From contig JADANN010000224.1 in assembly GCA_018806985.1 (NCBI GenBank), forward strand, positions 248,001-312,000: 64,000 nt of DNA. The letters are read 5' to 3'. The translations under genes and the position numbers were made by a program. How positions within the stretch are numbered: the stretch's first letter is position 1; each line of letters starts with the position of its first letter. Under the pieces are notes generated by a model. The model was not told the origin of the DNA, made no database searches, and worked only from the letters and a program-made list of their open reading frames with translations. This DNA comes from Angiostrongylus vasorum. Its lineage: Eukaryota > Nematoda > Chromadorea > Rhabditida > Metastrongylidae. Below, piece by piece: positions 36,126 to 48,799 of this stretch.

Positions 36126-37140
36126 GATTGGATGAGGCATAACCAGTGGAGAAGGCAAAGTTTCTACGACCATTTTGTTGAATAGACCACATCCAGGCTA
36201 TGACCAGGGTCATCGATGTTTGTCGAGAATACCCCCTGCCCCTAGTCCTAACACTTGTCCATTATGAAAAAGCCTTTAACAGTGCCGGAAAGATTGCAAT
36301 CCTACCAGCACTCGTCCACCAAAGAGTGGACCCGCCTTACCTAAGAACTTTGTGTGACTCCTACTAGAGCTGAACAATGAAAATACAGCTTTTTCATCAA
36401 CCTCTTACCACATACATAGGAAATGAGGTTCTACAGGGCGACGTAACTATGCTGAAACTGTTTATTGCCGCACTTTAGTGATAATGAGGTCACTCGAATG
36501 GAGAAAGCATTCGTATTCATAGAAAATTCCTATCAAACTTTCGACTCGCATATATATCGTCATCTTTTCAAGAAGTACCAGCGAAGCAGAGACGATAAAC
36601 AATAAGGTCAACGAAGCTAAAGAAATGATCAGACTACGCATAAATCGGAAGAAGACCCAGTTTTGAAAAAACCCATAATCTGACGACGAGCTGATCAAAG
36701 TTGATAGTTCTATGATTGCAGAGACGAACTCGTACTTACATCTTGTGCGACCAGTCATCATGGAAAACAATATGAAACAGGAACTAGACAGAAAAAGAAG
36801 AGCAGCTTGGGCAGCATTCGACCGCACAAAGAAGCCACTGATTATTTGAAGAACCCAAAAATCCACGCTTATCTTTTTCGATTCAACGGATCTCCCAGAA
36901 CTCTGTTATGGTGTAGAGAAGCGGACTGATACAACAGCTTTTAGCTACTGGATTCTTCGCGATCTTAGACGTACAGTGAAAGACCATTGATCGAATGGTC
37001 AGCTCTTCCCGAAAATCCTAGATGAAAGACATCATGCTGTACAAGGTCCTAGAGCGAGAACAACCCCACTGGGCTATTCTCACACTCGACATGGGAAAAT
37101 GGAAGATTTACTCGCACCTACCCGAGTCATTAGACGGTCA
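36126..37140 (+). mobile_element. RTE-type LINE, strongly decayed tandem copy (RTE3)
   Basis: RT sequence begins again at RRLDEA near 36121-36140 and runs through VHYEKAFNSA (about 36258-36290) and HQRVDPPYLRTLCDSY, with many stops. It is much more diverged than RTE1 and RTE2. Its right edge, at about 37138-37150, is also the left breakpoint of Maelstrom segment B. Confidence 0.75.
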
Positions 37141-37739
37141 ACGAGGGACGCCGAGGACCATGGCTAAACAGATGCAGACGAATTTTATCAGTCAGCGGAT
37201 ACAGGACAACATATAAAAATGAAAATATTCAGTTTTTTATGCTTACTTTCTCAACTAAGCAATACACCTACTCTATCAATTCACTGTTCCCTGGGAACAT
37301 AAGCGTAATTTTAATTTGTATTGCATTTCAAAATACTTTTTATACTCCCGATGAAAGGAATAGTGTAGTGCATACATTTTGAATTAGTAGCATGTTAATG
37401 TTTGGGTGAATCCACGCCAGAAGTAAACGACTTCATATGAAAAAACGCAACGCTTCTAGTAACCTTCGAGCCAGCGATGCGTACTGACCAGCTCTGTTGG
37501 GCGAGAGGCCGTTACCATTGTCCTCATGATTGACTCGATTATAAGCATGATAACAGAAAAGATATGAACAATAAAAGAGAAATGGTACCGTTCTCCTCAA
37601 CAGTATTTTGACGAAAGAAATGACGAGTGGCGTCAAAAAAAGTCAGGATCAAAATTGATTAGTGAAGACCAGCAGGAAGTCGTTCCTAAATAACCACGTT
37701 TAAATCACAATGTTCTATTTGTTATCTTCTGCTTACTAC

Positions 37740-37895
37740 AATTTTTACGACAGGGTATTAAGCGAAATACAACCACAACATTGCAGAGATATTTGCAAAA
37801 CTCCCGACCCGAGGTGTCTACGGTTGGGAACGAGCGCGCCTCTACCCTTTCCCGGGGGCTAGTTCACCATCACACCATGCGGATCCTTTGCCTCG
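37740..37895 (-). repeat. S3 SINE fragment (copy in segment B)
   Basis: Same position in the Maelstrom unit as 24000-24155 and 44700-44860; inherited by duplication. Confidence 0.75.
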
Positions 37896-38519
37896 CAATG
37901 TTTAAAGTGGAAAGTTGTGGGACATGCGATGAGAAAAATAAAGATTAGGAAATACAGATCGAATGAAAAACCAGTTCTTATTTCACCCGTGTGCCACAAT
38001 GATATTAAAAACGCCACCAATACCGGTCGATAAAGGCTTCTCCTCTGAACTCAGTTGTAATCGGACTTCACAACAGATATTAACACATTTTGCTTATTTT
38101 GATTTCATTCGATATTCACCAAAATAACAAAGAATCTGGTTCGCAGAATTTCTTCATAGAAGTGAAGGAAGAAACTGGGAAAGCCTGATATCCCTTAGTT
38201 CGATTGATTTCCACATCTTACTACATTTGCCACTTTTTTCAGAGAAGATAGTTCAATAAACATTCATCACTGACAAATCCACTTTCAGTTTACGCTTTGA
38301 AAATGCATGTGAAAAAACACAAGAAAGTACTGCTTACCTCTTTCAAGAGTGAAATGTGTGATAGATATTTCGGCAGGATAAACCAGAATCCCGTCATTCA
38401 CTGATGGTGCAACAATGTACGGGTTTACTACCACGAAATGCAATTCGAAACAAGGAAAACGACCTGAAATATATCACTAAAGATAAGTCTAATAAAGTTA
38501 TAGGAAGGAAAAAGGACAA

Positions 38520-38725
38520 GTAAGCCTTCCATCCCTCCGTGGTCGGCAAATTGGTACCAGACTTGTGTGGGAGGACAGCAGCACTGGCTCGATACATCGA
38601 TAGGCCACCGCGAGTCATTGTAAAGGCCAGATATGCATTCAATCACATCCAGCAATACTTAATGAAGTCGAATGCAAAGCACATCCCTCAGGGATTGATC
38701 AACGGGGAGAGCTTTATCCTTTATT
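38520..38725 (+). repeat. S1 SINE without head (copy in segment B)
   Basis: Body and 3' end of S1, starting at AAGCCTTCCATCCCTCCG. The same insertion is at 45484-45690 in copy C and is absent from copy A at that site, so it entered after A and C split and before B was copied from C. Confidence 0.8.
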
Positions 38726-39924
38726 TACCCAATGAATTTTCAAAAAAAGAGATGTCTCTGTTTTGGCATGGAACTAACCTAATGCTATGTACTGGAATCT
38801 TAAGCGGTCAAGAAAATTTCGCTTAAACAATATCCTTTTTGAAGACGCATTGCCTTGTTGCTGAAACATGGAAATTGACGACAAACAACAAAAAAATCAA
38901 GATGATGTCTGCATTTTCAACAACCTGATTACACGCCGCAAAGAGTTGTGAAGAAGAAGGAAGAATCCTTGATGTTGCGCGAGCGTCCCTTGTTGGTGGT
39001 TTTACCCATTTACGCCCAACATCCTGATAAAGCATATCAACCATAAGTGCACATTTTTTAATCAAAAAAAAATACAATAACTGCAAAGGGCAATACCAAT
39101 GCAAAGTTAGCTGCGCTGCAATATGTTGTGAAGATAACTCACGACAAAAGTGTCCGATCCATAAAGTTATTTGGGGCTGTACATGTTGCTTTAAGTAGTA
39201 CGGTGAACAGCACAACCAATAAAATAGACAAACAACTTATTGTACAATAAACTAGATATCAATTTAACGATTGTTAAGGCTGAATCGATAGAATAAACCA
39301 GAGGAAAAAACAATTTGGAACTAACACACGGTGCTACACACTACTTTTTGAGATTGTCGAACAATGCGAAGGCAACATCTTTTTTAAAAACACTGCTTAA
39401 CTTGTACTGTTAACAGAGCTAGATAAAGGACACAAAGCACAAAACCAGACGATTGAGGTCCTTGACAGCTGTCGCTCAACTTATTATAGGTCCCAACGGA
39501 TGCTCAGGTGGGACAGCAGAACGAACCAATTTTCATCAAACGTGACATGGCATCGTTCATATTCACTTCCACTAAAATGTTGAAATTTATTTTAAAGAAA
39601 ACTATAAGGACGAAATTCGTTAGTTGGGGTAAAAAATCGTCTTCCCTAGGCGGGTCGATCTTATGGCGTACAACACAACCTTTCCCTCCCAGATATTAAG
39701 CAAATGCTCTGGATATCAAATTGACTGTGACGAGTGAGGGAAGAACAACCTCCCAAGTTTTATCACTTTCCATGTGGAGAGACTGTATTGTATAAAAAAA
39801 ATCAGAGCTTGAAAAAAAGACTTGGGGACATAAATATGACACAGCAGAATCACTGAGTAAAACAAAATTAGAGTTCAAAATCACTGGGAACAATAAACAC
39901 TCTGACTGATTTCTGATTTTTGAG

Positions 39925-40540
39925 CAAGGTGATGCTGAGATATTTGCAAAATTCCGCACCCCAGGTGTCACCGGTGGGAAACGAACGTGCTACTACTGTT
40001 TCTGGGGTCTAACGCGTTCACCACCGCACCACACGGATCCTTCGCTTCGACTGTCTCAGCTGGTTTTCTGTCTACAATTGCCATCAGCAATCACCCGTCA
40101 GCAGGATAGATCTGAGCGACAAATCGGCGTTGAACACAGTTTAGCTGAGGATGAAGTTGAAACCACAATCTTAACTTTTTTCTTTGCTCTTTGTTCCAGA
40201 CCCTGCCGTGAAAAGTTGTAGTAAGCATAAATAAAAAGTTAAGATTGTGATTTCAACTTTAGTCTCAGCTTAACTGTGTTCAACGCCGATTTGTGCCCCA
40301 GATCTATCCTGCTGTCGGGTGATTGCTGATGGCAATTGTAGACAGAAAACCAGCTGACACACATGAAACCAAGGACTCGAATGGTGCGGTGGTGAGCGCG
40401 TTAACTTCCAGAAAACACAGCGTTCGTTCCTCACCGCAGTCACTTGCGGGCCCGAGTTTTGCAAATACCTCAGCATCATCTTGGGTGTATTTCACATGAT
40501 ACACTACCATGAAAAAATTGCAATAGGCAGTAAATAAAAA
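39925..40540. repeat. S3 SINE inverted pair
   Basis: A minus copy (about 39925-40195) and a plus copy (about 40200-40540) face each other. Both contain the CAATCACCCG body and the CACCACCGCACC / GGTGCGGTGGTGAGCGCG head. The TTAAGATTGTGATTTCAAC tail side appears in both orientations at the centre. Confidence 0.75.
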
Positions 40541-41368
40541 GCTTTTATTTTTCAATGTTTTTTATATTCTAAGCAATATTGTGAATTGTGTCCCAAAAAA
40601 TCCGATGCAACATAAAGTAACCAGCTCAGTTACTAAACCAAGAATCGCTGCAGTTCTAATTTGATTGATATCAATAAAGGAATAATGTTTCATCAACATT
40701 CACAAGAAAGAGACAGCTATAGGCATACCTGTTGCTCCACGACGAGCGTAAGCTCTTCCGTAATGAGGAACATCTTCCGTGGACCTGCAAATCCATGAAA
40801 TCTATTCAAAAATCTGCCAGTTACTTAGCAATTTACGCAATCCTTAAACGAACTTAGATGTAATGCCGCCAACTCGAAAACTGGGGGAATCAACAAAAAT
40901 ACTTCTCATCGAATGCGTCCTATCATCGTAGTGATCGCGAAAATTAAGCAAATCACCAAAATAGGACAAGTCGCAAACTGCCTCACTGAAATCAGTAATT
41001 TATCAAAGCACAACTGTGAAGCACAAATCAACATTTCTGATTGTTCTACGGCCAAATACACAACAAGCAAAACAAGCTGCTGTACTAAAACTTCAGACAT
41101 CGGCTTTTTCAAAACTCGCTTCAAAAAAAATTTAAAGGCAAACTGTTTAAGCAACATATACAAGAACAACTTCTTCACGAATGTTTCCTCCTACAGCCTC
41201 TAGCAGATACCACCTTCATTAAATTGCTCGGAAATTGATATCGGATTTGTGCTTTCACTTTCCTTGTAATTCCCTTATCTTTAGTTCAGCAGTTTTTTCT
41301 TCTTTTCTTCGCAATACTGTATTGTTTTTAAACCACAGCACAGCTTATTTTATTCAGTTCCACAAGGT

Positions 41369-42340
41369 ATGCTTGCATCTGAACATAACCTATGTTCTTG
41401 GAAGATTCTGAAGGTTAGGATTTCAGATGTCAAGGCAGAAATTCAGACTTATCTGCTTCCACGAATTCAAAACCAATCTTATGAAGAGGAACTTCTCAAA
41501 ATACTGCGAACGTGTGAGATCAGAGCAATTTTAACGAATGCATGGTGCGACATTGGCTTGGTAAATTTCGTAGTAGGGACATTCGACCTTGAATACGAAA
41601 AAAAGGTCGCGGAGGCCTTTTGGTACTCTCGAAAAAAGCATACCTCTTCGAGAACTTGCAAGGAATTCAGTGTGAGGATCTCAACTGCCTAAGTGTGTCT
41701 AAAAAAAGATGGAAAGTCGAAGAAGCACGACAGATGGGTGTCGCACGAATTGGTTGAGGGATCGCCGTTTTGAGGTATCGTTGGCACTTTCTCTGCACCA
41801 ACACATCAATCCTTTTCACGACTGTGTTGTGACACGCGACAAGAAATAGATGCTGTATTAAAACTGACGATGATCGGCTCAGTAATGGGACCGCGAAGAA
41901 ACTTTGCAGTAGTTCCGACAGCCGGAATTGCCACCAAGAGAAAATCACGCTGACCGTCTGGTAGTCAACGCCTGGTTTTAATCCAACACAGTCTCTTGAA
42001 TAAGGGTGTAACAGGACGACAGAGAAGCACGCTCGGCAATCCGATGAAAAGCACCTTTCCTTAATGGTCAGCGGAAAAGGATCAATCTTTCTGTACCACA
42101 CAGACCGTCCATATGTCACACTAATGATGCTGGAAAGGGTTAACGAACTGAGCTTGGAAATTCTTCCTAAACCGCCACATTCGCCCGTTGTTTCGCCCAC
42201 TAAGTAGTGGTTCTTTTAGCATCTGGATGAGTTCCTGCGTGACGAATGCTTGAAATAAAAAACTGAGGCGAACACCGCCTTCAAGGGCATCATCGTCCCA
42301 GCAGTCCAGGATTTTGGGTAACTGGTATATTAGACTCCTT
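41369..42340 (+). mobile_element. Mariner-type transposase gene, decayed
   Basis: The plus-strand translation shows FDLEYEKK, KKHDRWVSHELVE and then, after frameshifts, RRFEVSLALSLHQ, VVTRDKKWMLY, a SPVVSPTK block and FLRDECLK, in the order found in mariner transposases (HTH linker, DDE core, C-terminus). Several stops are present. It lies in the intron between the Cys/His and terminal exons of Maelstrom copy C, where unit A has only about 0.3 kb, so it is an insertion private to C. Inverted ends were not identified. Confidence 0.75.
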
Positions 42341-44699
42341 TAACGTTCACAAGAATGTGTATGCTCTAACGATTTTGACGTCGATCAATAAACAGTATAC
42401 TGTGCTAAGATACGCCACTTTGAAAACACAGGCTGAAATCCGATATTAAATTACGATGAACCCAATACGGTTTGTAATATATTCTAGCCAAGATAACTAA
42501 CATTAGAGCAGCTGTCCTCGCAACAGTGCAGTACCACCGCGATCCATGATTTGGGGGGTTTTTCCCTCGTGATAATTGCAGCATTTTGGACGAAACAGAA
42601 GCGTCTGAAATCAAAACGGTTAGATTTCGAGGTTAAATGTTGCATTTTGATAGATAATGGTAATTACCAGCTACCACTGCAAACCCGAGCATCTATTCGG
42701 TGCATACAAATTTGTGAAAAAAATCTTTTCAGTGTATCGTTAAAATCCAACGATAATTTGGCTAGTTGACTTATCACTGAGGATTCAAAAAAATAGAGGA
42801 AATGCGTATCAAAATGGAATCCACAGCGCTATTCCTTTCCCACAATAAGTCAACCATGAAGAGCACGATGCTCTTAAACTGAAATACACCGCAAATGATG
42901 TTTCACATGGCATTTTTTGTATTAAACCACACTGGTTCGCACTATGTGCACTACGTTGCAATGACAGAAGTCGAAAAAAGAAATCTGAGGCGAAACGAGG
43001 TAACACTGAAACCATCGTTTTTTTAGATGCAAAATGAGCTTTGTAGCTGCTTGCCACAGCCACATTCATCAGTTACTATAAGAAATCTTGATGATTCGCG
43101 AACCACGTAACAATCTGGATTCAGTATACTACTACGTTGTCGATCTAATACTCTTGCTGGCTGCAGTGGCGTCAAAACAAGCTCTATTCTATCAACGTTT
43201 CCGGAAAGAGAATTAGATTAGTCCAAAACAAAAGAGCCATTCTATCGCCGTTACCCAACACTTACAAACGGAATCCAACCAAGAATAATCCAGGAAGAGT
43301 ATGACTTAGAGGGACGTGGTCAAGAGACAATGGGAAACGAAAATCACGCTTGCAAAAAAAATTCCCAAATGAAGTTTAACGTAAAAAAGCGATCTCAAAG
43401 AAGACATCCTAGAAATCCCTTAATTTGATCGTAATTACTCACACCGCGTATCGTCTCAAGCGCAAAGAAAACATAAGTGAAAGAAGGACTGGGCTGAGTA
43501 TTCCTAGCGATTTCTTGTTTACCTCTCTTGCTCTAGTAAACGTTTGGTCGATACGCTCATCTGTGAGATAATCAGGTAGAGGCTTTTCTATTACACGATA
43601 GTACATCCAGCCAAGAGCAGATATAAAGTCTTGTGCTGAGACCATGTTATCCATAATTTCTGGAAAAAACGAGATATATAGTACAATAGTTTTAAATCTT
43701 TTTAAAACAGTAAAACAGTTTACCGGCGTGTATTTGAAGCTGGTTCGGCCCAACTGTGCTAGCTAGGAAATGCAATGCACGGTCCTGTACAACAAAACAA
43801 AAAGAGTGTAATCAGAAACCATAGGCAAACAAAAAAAACCACAAAAAAACAACTATCAAGTTATATAAGTCTGAGAACAACTGTTATCCTTCATAGTAAT
43901 TCTTTCTATTCGCAGAGTTATCTCGTATTTCAAGCTTTCAACACATCATATGCCACAGAACAAATTAAAGAACGACAAAACATGGCTCACCAGAATCTCC
44001 ACTTGCGCAGCATCGCAAATAACGATTCCCTGATTATGGTATTTTGTCACGAAACTTCTCCACACGTCACAAGGACTTCTTCCTTGAGCGCTCTTCAGAG
44101 GGACGCCGAGGACCATGGCTAAACAGATGCAGACGAATTTTATCAGTCAGCGCATACAGGACAACATATAAAACAGAAAATATTCAGTTTTTATGCTTAA
44201 TTTCTCAACTAAGCAATACACCTACTCTGTCAATTCACTGTTCCCTGGAAACATAAGCGTAATTTCCATTTGTATTGCATTTCCAAATACTTTTATACTC
44301 CCGATGAAAGGAATAGTGTAGTGTACACATTTTGATTTAGTACCATGTTAATGTTTGGGTGAATCCACGCCAGAAGTAAACGACTTCATATGAAAAACGC
44401 AACGCTTCTAGTAACCTTCGAGCCAGCGATGCGTACTGACCAGCTTTTTTTGGGGCGACAAGCACGAATACCGCCTTTACCGCTGTCCTCATGACTGACT
44501 TGATTACAAGCATGATAACACAAAAGATATGAACAATAAAAGAGAAATGGTACCGTTCTCCTCAACAGTATTTTGACGAAAGAAATGACGAGTGGCGTCA
44601 AAAAAAGTCAGGATCAAAATTGATTAGTGACGACCAGCAGGGAAGTCGTTCCTAAATAACCACGTTTAAATCATAATGTTCTATTTGTTATCTTCTGCT

Positions 44700-44860
44700 T
44701 ACTACAATTTTTACGACAGGGTATTAAGCGAAATACAACCACAACATTGCAGAGATATTTGCAAAACTCCCTGACCCGAGGTGTCTGCGGTTGGGAACGA
44801 GCGCGCCTCTACCCTTTCCCGGGGGCTAGTTCACCATCACACCATGCGAATCCTTTACCT
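44700..44860 (-). repeat. S3 SINE fragment (copy in unit C)
   Basis: Same site as 24000-24155 and 37740-37895 in the other Maelstrom segments. Confidence 0.75.
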
Positions 44861-45483
44861 CGCCATGTTTAAAGTGAAAAGTTCTGGGTCATGCGATGAG
44901 AAAAATAAAGATCAGGAAATAAAGATCGAGTGAAGAACCAGTTCCTATTTCACCCGTGTGCCACAATGATATTAAAAACGCCACCAATACCGGTCGATAA
45001 AGGCTTCTCCTCTGAACTCGGTTGCAATCGGACTTCACAACAGGTATTAACACATTTTGCTTATTTTGATTTCATTCGATATTCACCAAAATAACAAAGA
45101 ATCTGGTCCGCAGAATTTCTTCATAGAAGTGAAGGAAGAAACTGGGAAAGCCTGATATCCTTTAGTTCGATTGATTTCCACATCTTACTACATTTGCCAC
45201 TTTTTCAGAGAAGATAGTTCAATAAACATTCATCACTGACAAATCCACTTTCAGTTTACGCTTTGAAAATGCATGTGAAAAACACAAGAAAGTACTGCTT
45301 ACCTCTTTCAAGAGTGAAATGTGTGATAGATATTTCGGCAGGATAAACCAGAATCCCGTCATTCACTGATGGTGCAACAATGTACGGGTTTACTACCACG
45401 AAATGCAATTCGAAACAAGGAAAACGACCTGAAATATATCACTAAAGATAAGTCGAATAAAGTTATAGGAAGGAAAATAGGAC

Positions 45484-45690
45484 AAGTAAGCCTTCCATCC
45501 CTCCGGGGTCGGCAAATTGGTACCAGACTTGTGTGGGAGGACAGCAGCACTGGCTCGATACATCAGTAGGCCACCGCGAGTCATTGTAAAGGCCAGATAT
45601 GCATTCAATCACCTCCAGCGATACTTAATGAAGTCGAATGCAAAGCACATCCCTCAGGGATTGATCAACGGGGAGAGCTTTATCCTTTAT
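45484..45690 (+). repeat. S1 SINE without head (copy in unit C)
   Basis: Matches 38520-38725 at the same site; begins AAGCCTTCCATCCCTCCG and ends TTGATCAACGGGGAGAGCTT. Confidence 0.8.
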
Positions 45691-46329
45691 TTACCCAATG
45701 AATTTTCAAAAAAGAGATGTCTCTGTTTTGGCATGGAACTAACCTAATGCTATGTACTGGAATCTTAAGCGGTCAAGAAAATTTCGCTTAAACAATATCC
45801 TTTTTGAAGACGCATTGCCTTGTTGCTGAAACATGGAAATTGACGACAAACAACAAAAAAATCAAGATGATGTCTGCATTTTCAACAACCTGATTACACG
45901 CCGCAAAGAGTTGTGAAGAAGAAGGAAGAATCCTTGATGTTGCGCGAGCGTCCCTTGTTGGTGGTTTTACCCATTTACGCCCAACATCCTGATAAAGCAT
46001 ATCAACCATAAGTGCACATTTTTAATCAAAAAAGTACAATAACTGCAGAGGGCAATACCAATGCAAAGTTAGCTGCGCTGCAATATGTTGTGAAGATAAC
46101 TCACGACAAAAAGTGTCCGATCCATAAAGTTATTTGGGGCTGTACATGTTGCTTTAAGTAGTACGGTGAACAGCACAACCAATAAAATAGACAAACAACT
46201 TATTATACAATAAACTAGCCATCAATTTAACGATTGTTAAGGCTGAATCGATAGAATAAACCAGGGGAAAAACGATTTGGAACTAACACACGGTGCTACA
46301 CACTACTTTTTGAGATTGTCGAAAAGAAC

Positions 46330-47520
46330 ATCTAGAGGTAATAGTCTCTCAAATTACTGCAAAAATTTTTTATACGAACGACTTTTTTGGGAAGCAGCGG
46401 TAAGTTTTTCATGCTGCTCTTTAGCCTATGACCGCCCAATAGTCTGGAATAGAAGAATAAGCTTCCAACTTTGAAGACTTTGTCGACTAACCCATCTCAA
46501 AAATAGAACCGAGAATAACAATTTGTCCAAACAAAACCATGACTTGTCGAAATTCTTTTTAACCACCCGTTATCTCGTCATTGATGAATCAAGATGAAAC
46601 ATTTTAAAAAAAACCAGAATTATAATGGCATTTTCACCAACCAGGTTATGGGATGTAGAGCCTGGGCGAGGAGGAGTTAGATCGTTTGGTCGAACGTATG
46701 TGGAGCGATTCTGCGGTTGAAGACATTCGAACTCGTAGTCCTCAAAGAATATTTCAACAATAACTGTACAGTCTTAATACATTCTTAATAAAAAAGAGAA
46801 CAATGACTGAAGAGAACAATGCAAATGGAAACGTTTGCTGTACTGAAACATCTTGTGAAGATAAGACATTACAAAACCGCTCGATCCATATCCCGGTACA
46901 AAAATAATCGCATGGTGGCAAATTTCCCCTTCATCCACAAGGGCTGCGACTACCTGTGGTGTTGACGAAATAGGGCAGACTTTAGACAGGTTATCCTTGG
47001 GACTCCTCGGAAACTCAATAGCTAAACGAGCAAATCTCCGGAGAATGGAAATTATGCCGGAGCCAGCACAACCAGTGAAGACGGGTCATCCAAGTATCCA
47101 AGTAAGAACAAGTAAGAACTAAGGCCAAATCAATAAATTAAACTGAGGGAAAAACTGACCAGGAACCACAATACCATTCTAATACACTCGTTTTTAACAT
47201 ATCGGAAAAAAAAACCAAAATAGGAAACAATCTCTAAATTTACCAAAAAATTTTGCTCCGAACGACTATAATGGGAAGCAGCACTAGGTATTCCATGCTG
47301 GTCCCTAGCCCGTGACGGTCCAATAGGCTGGAATAGAGAAGTTTACTATTTCGGAAGGGTTCTTCTACGAATTCAACTTGAAAAATGAAGGCCACAGTTT
47401 CTTATGGTACACGCTAGAAAGCAAATGATAAAGTTAGTCACACTGGAATATCATGTGAACATAAGTCACGACAAAAACGTCAGACCCATAAAATCACTTG
47501 GAACAGCACATATTGGTTTA
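46330..47520 (-). pseudogene. Extra decayed copies of Maelstrom exons 3 and 4 inside copy C
   Basis: Between the intact exon 3 (48032-48118) and exon 4 (45900-46042) lie two more exon-3-like blocks (about 46360-46460 and 47230-47340), both with a TCTATTCCAG-type acceptor and TCGTTCG near their end, and both with stops. An exon-4-like block lies at about 46640-46800 (reads VIVEIF) and exon-4 upstream flank recurs at about 46850-46890 and 47420-47510. Unit A has single exons 3 and 4, so this is a local amplification in C. Confidence 0.6.
46895..47110 (+). repeat. S4 repeat, head truncated
   Basis: Matches the 3' half of S4 (GGCAAATTTCCCCTTCATCC to CCGGAGCCAGCACAACCAGT) and ends in ATCCAAGTATCCAAGTAAGA. 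Lies within the exon 3/4 amplification. Confidence 0.7.
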
Positions 47521-47547
47521 AGTAGTACGATGATTAGCAAATAGAAG

Positions 47548-47830
47548 CTTCAAAGCTCTCGGCGTTGATCAATACCTGAGGGATGCGCCACGCATTCGAC
47601 TTCATTAAGTATCGTTGCAGGTGATTGAATGCATATCTGGCCTTTACAATGACTCGCGGTGGCCTGCCGATGTAACGAGGCAGTGCTGCTATCCTCCCAG
47701 ACAAGTCTGGTACCAATTTGCAGACCCCGAAAGGACGGAAGGCTTGATGGGTCATGGGCACTGGGATCGATTCCGCGTGTATATCGCATTGCCGCCTCCA
47801 ATCACTGCGCCACATGCGCCCTACGGTGAA
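47548..47830 (-). repeat. S1 SINE
   Basis: Minus-oriented: box B GGAATCGATCCC at about 47760-47771, family body, and GATCAACGCCGAGAGCTT at the low-coordinate end. Present in C only, in the intron after exon 3. Confidence 0.8.
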
Positions 47831-48799
47831 AAGTACGACCAATAAAATGGATAAACGTCTTATTCTCGTCTTATTCGACAAGCCTAGCATCAACTCACTC
47901 AACGTTAAGGCTAAACCGATGGATTAAACTGAGGAAAAAAACGATCAAGAACTATCACACAATGATAATACACTCGTTCTGAACAATACCGAAAAGAAAA
48001 AACAAGAAGAGAAAAAAGTTTCTAAACTCACTGGAGAGATTTGTTTCAAACCACCTTTGTGGTAACGGGCGCTAGGTCTTCCATATTGTCCAACCATAGA
48101 CCACGACTCCTTATCAAGCTGAAATAGAGGAAAGAGCTTACAATTTGGCAAGATTTGTCAACAGATTTAATCTCAAAAATAAAGGCGAGAGTTTCCTAGG
48201 GCAGTGCAGAACTGAAACAGAGGTTATTCAACTGAAAGCATCCTCACTTACATCCCAAAGTTCGGCAACGAATTCACGATCTGCCTCATAATTCTCATCG
48301 TAGTTGCGTCCATATACGTGGTGGGACTTCTTAGAACCGAAATTCTTAAGCCAAGAGCTGAAGGGAGTTGCCTTTCGTTTTCCTCTCCATATTCCCCTGA
48401 ATACAAGCACATTTGGAATGAGGTCATGGTACTCTATTCTCCGCGTGTTCGTCTTTTTCTTAGAATAGATTCACACAACACAACATGCAGTGTCAACAGC
48501 ACCGAAACGTCATATTGAGTTGGCCGCACGAACGATGTTTTGGAAAGAGACGACTTTTAAAAAGAGCAAAAAGGGGATCTCATGCGTTGTACGACCATAA
48601 TCGTGCAGAGCGACAATCGTCGTATGATGGGCTAACAACTCCACTGCACACTCACCTTTCTTCACTGTTCGCTTGCTGGTTTTCTTGCTCTTCGTTCTTC
48701 TTTGTATTATCCATGAATACTCCTGTTTTCTGAAACAGAAAGTCCACCGTGCTTTGAAATATTCGACAGAATCTCAACTGCAAACACTCGGGAAATTCC

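Larger units (their letters stand above)
37141..39358 (-). pseudogene. mael: Maelstrom-like copy B, partial duplicate of copy C
   Basis: This stretch is nearly identical by eye to about 44.09-46.32 kb, including a shared S1 fragment, S3 fragment and intron sequence. It carries the linker exon (38935-39080), the PAEIS exon (38338-38463, open, 126 bp) and the exon at about 37.55-37.68 kb. It has no N-terminal or HMG exons and no zinc-motif or terminal exon, so it cannot make a whole protein. The left break is beside RTE3, inside the exon equivalent to C 43991-44105. The right break joins the downstream flank of copy C. Confidence 0.8.
40844..48714 (-). pseudogene. mael: Maelstrom-like gene, copy C, probably disrupted
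   Basis: Exons on the minus strand: 48656-48714 (ATG; MDNTKKNEEQEN), 48252-48396 and 48032-48118 (HMG box; KRKATPFSSWLKNFGSKK, then VAELWD and LDKESWSMV), 45900-46042, 45303-45428 (PAEIS motif, open), 44520-44651, 43991-44105, 43724-43784, 43523-43659, about 42500-42596 (Cys/His motif) and a terminal exon 40844-40985 ending in TAA. The first three exons join perfectly in phase, and an acceptor 15 bp before the ATG suits SL trans-splicing. Lesions are an in-frame TAA in the linker exon, one extra C in the 44520-44651 exon, CGG for the expected CAG acceptor near 44105 and +2 bp inside the Cys/His exon. If these are real, the copy is a pseudogene. The HMG exons are better kept than in copy A. 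A mariner lies in the last intron. Confidence 0.65.

Noticed and set aside
41667..42200. 177-residue minus-strand ORF
   Set aside because: The plus strand carries recognisable mariner transposase motifs across the same interval, so this frame is a shadow.
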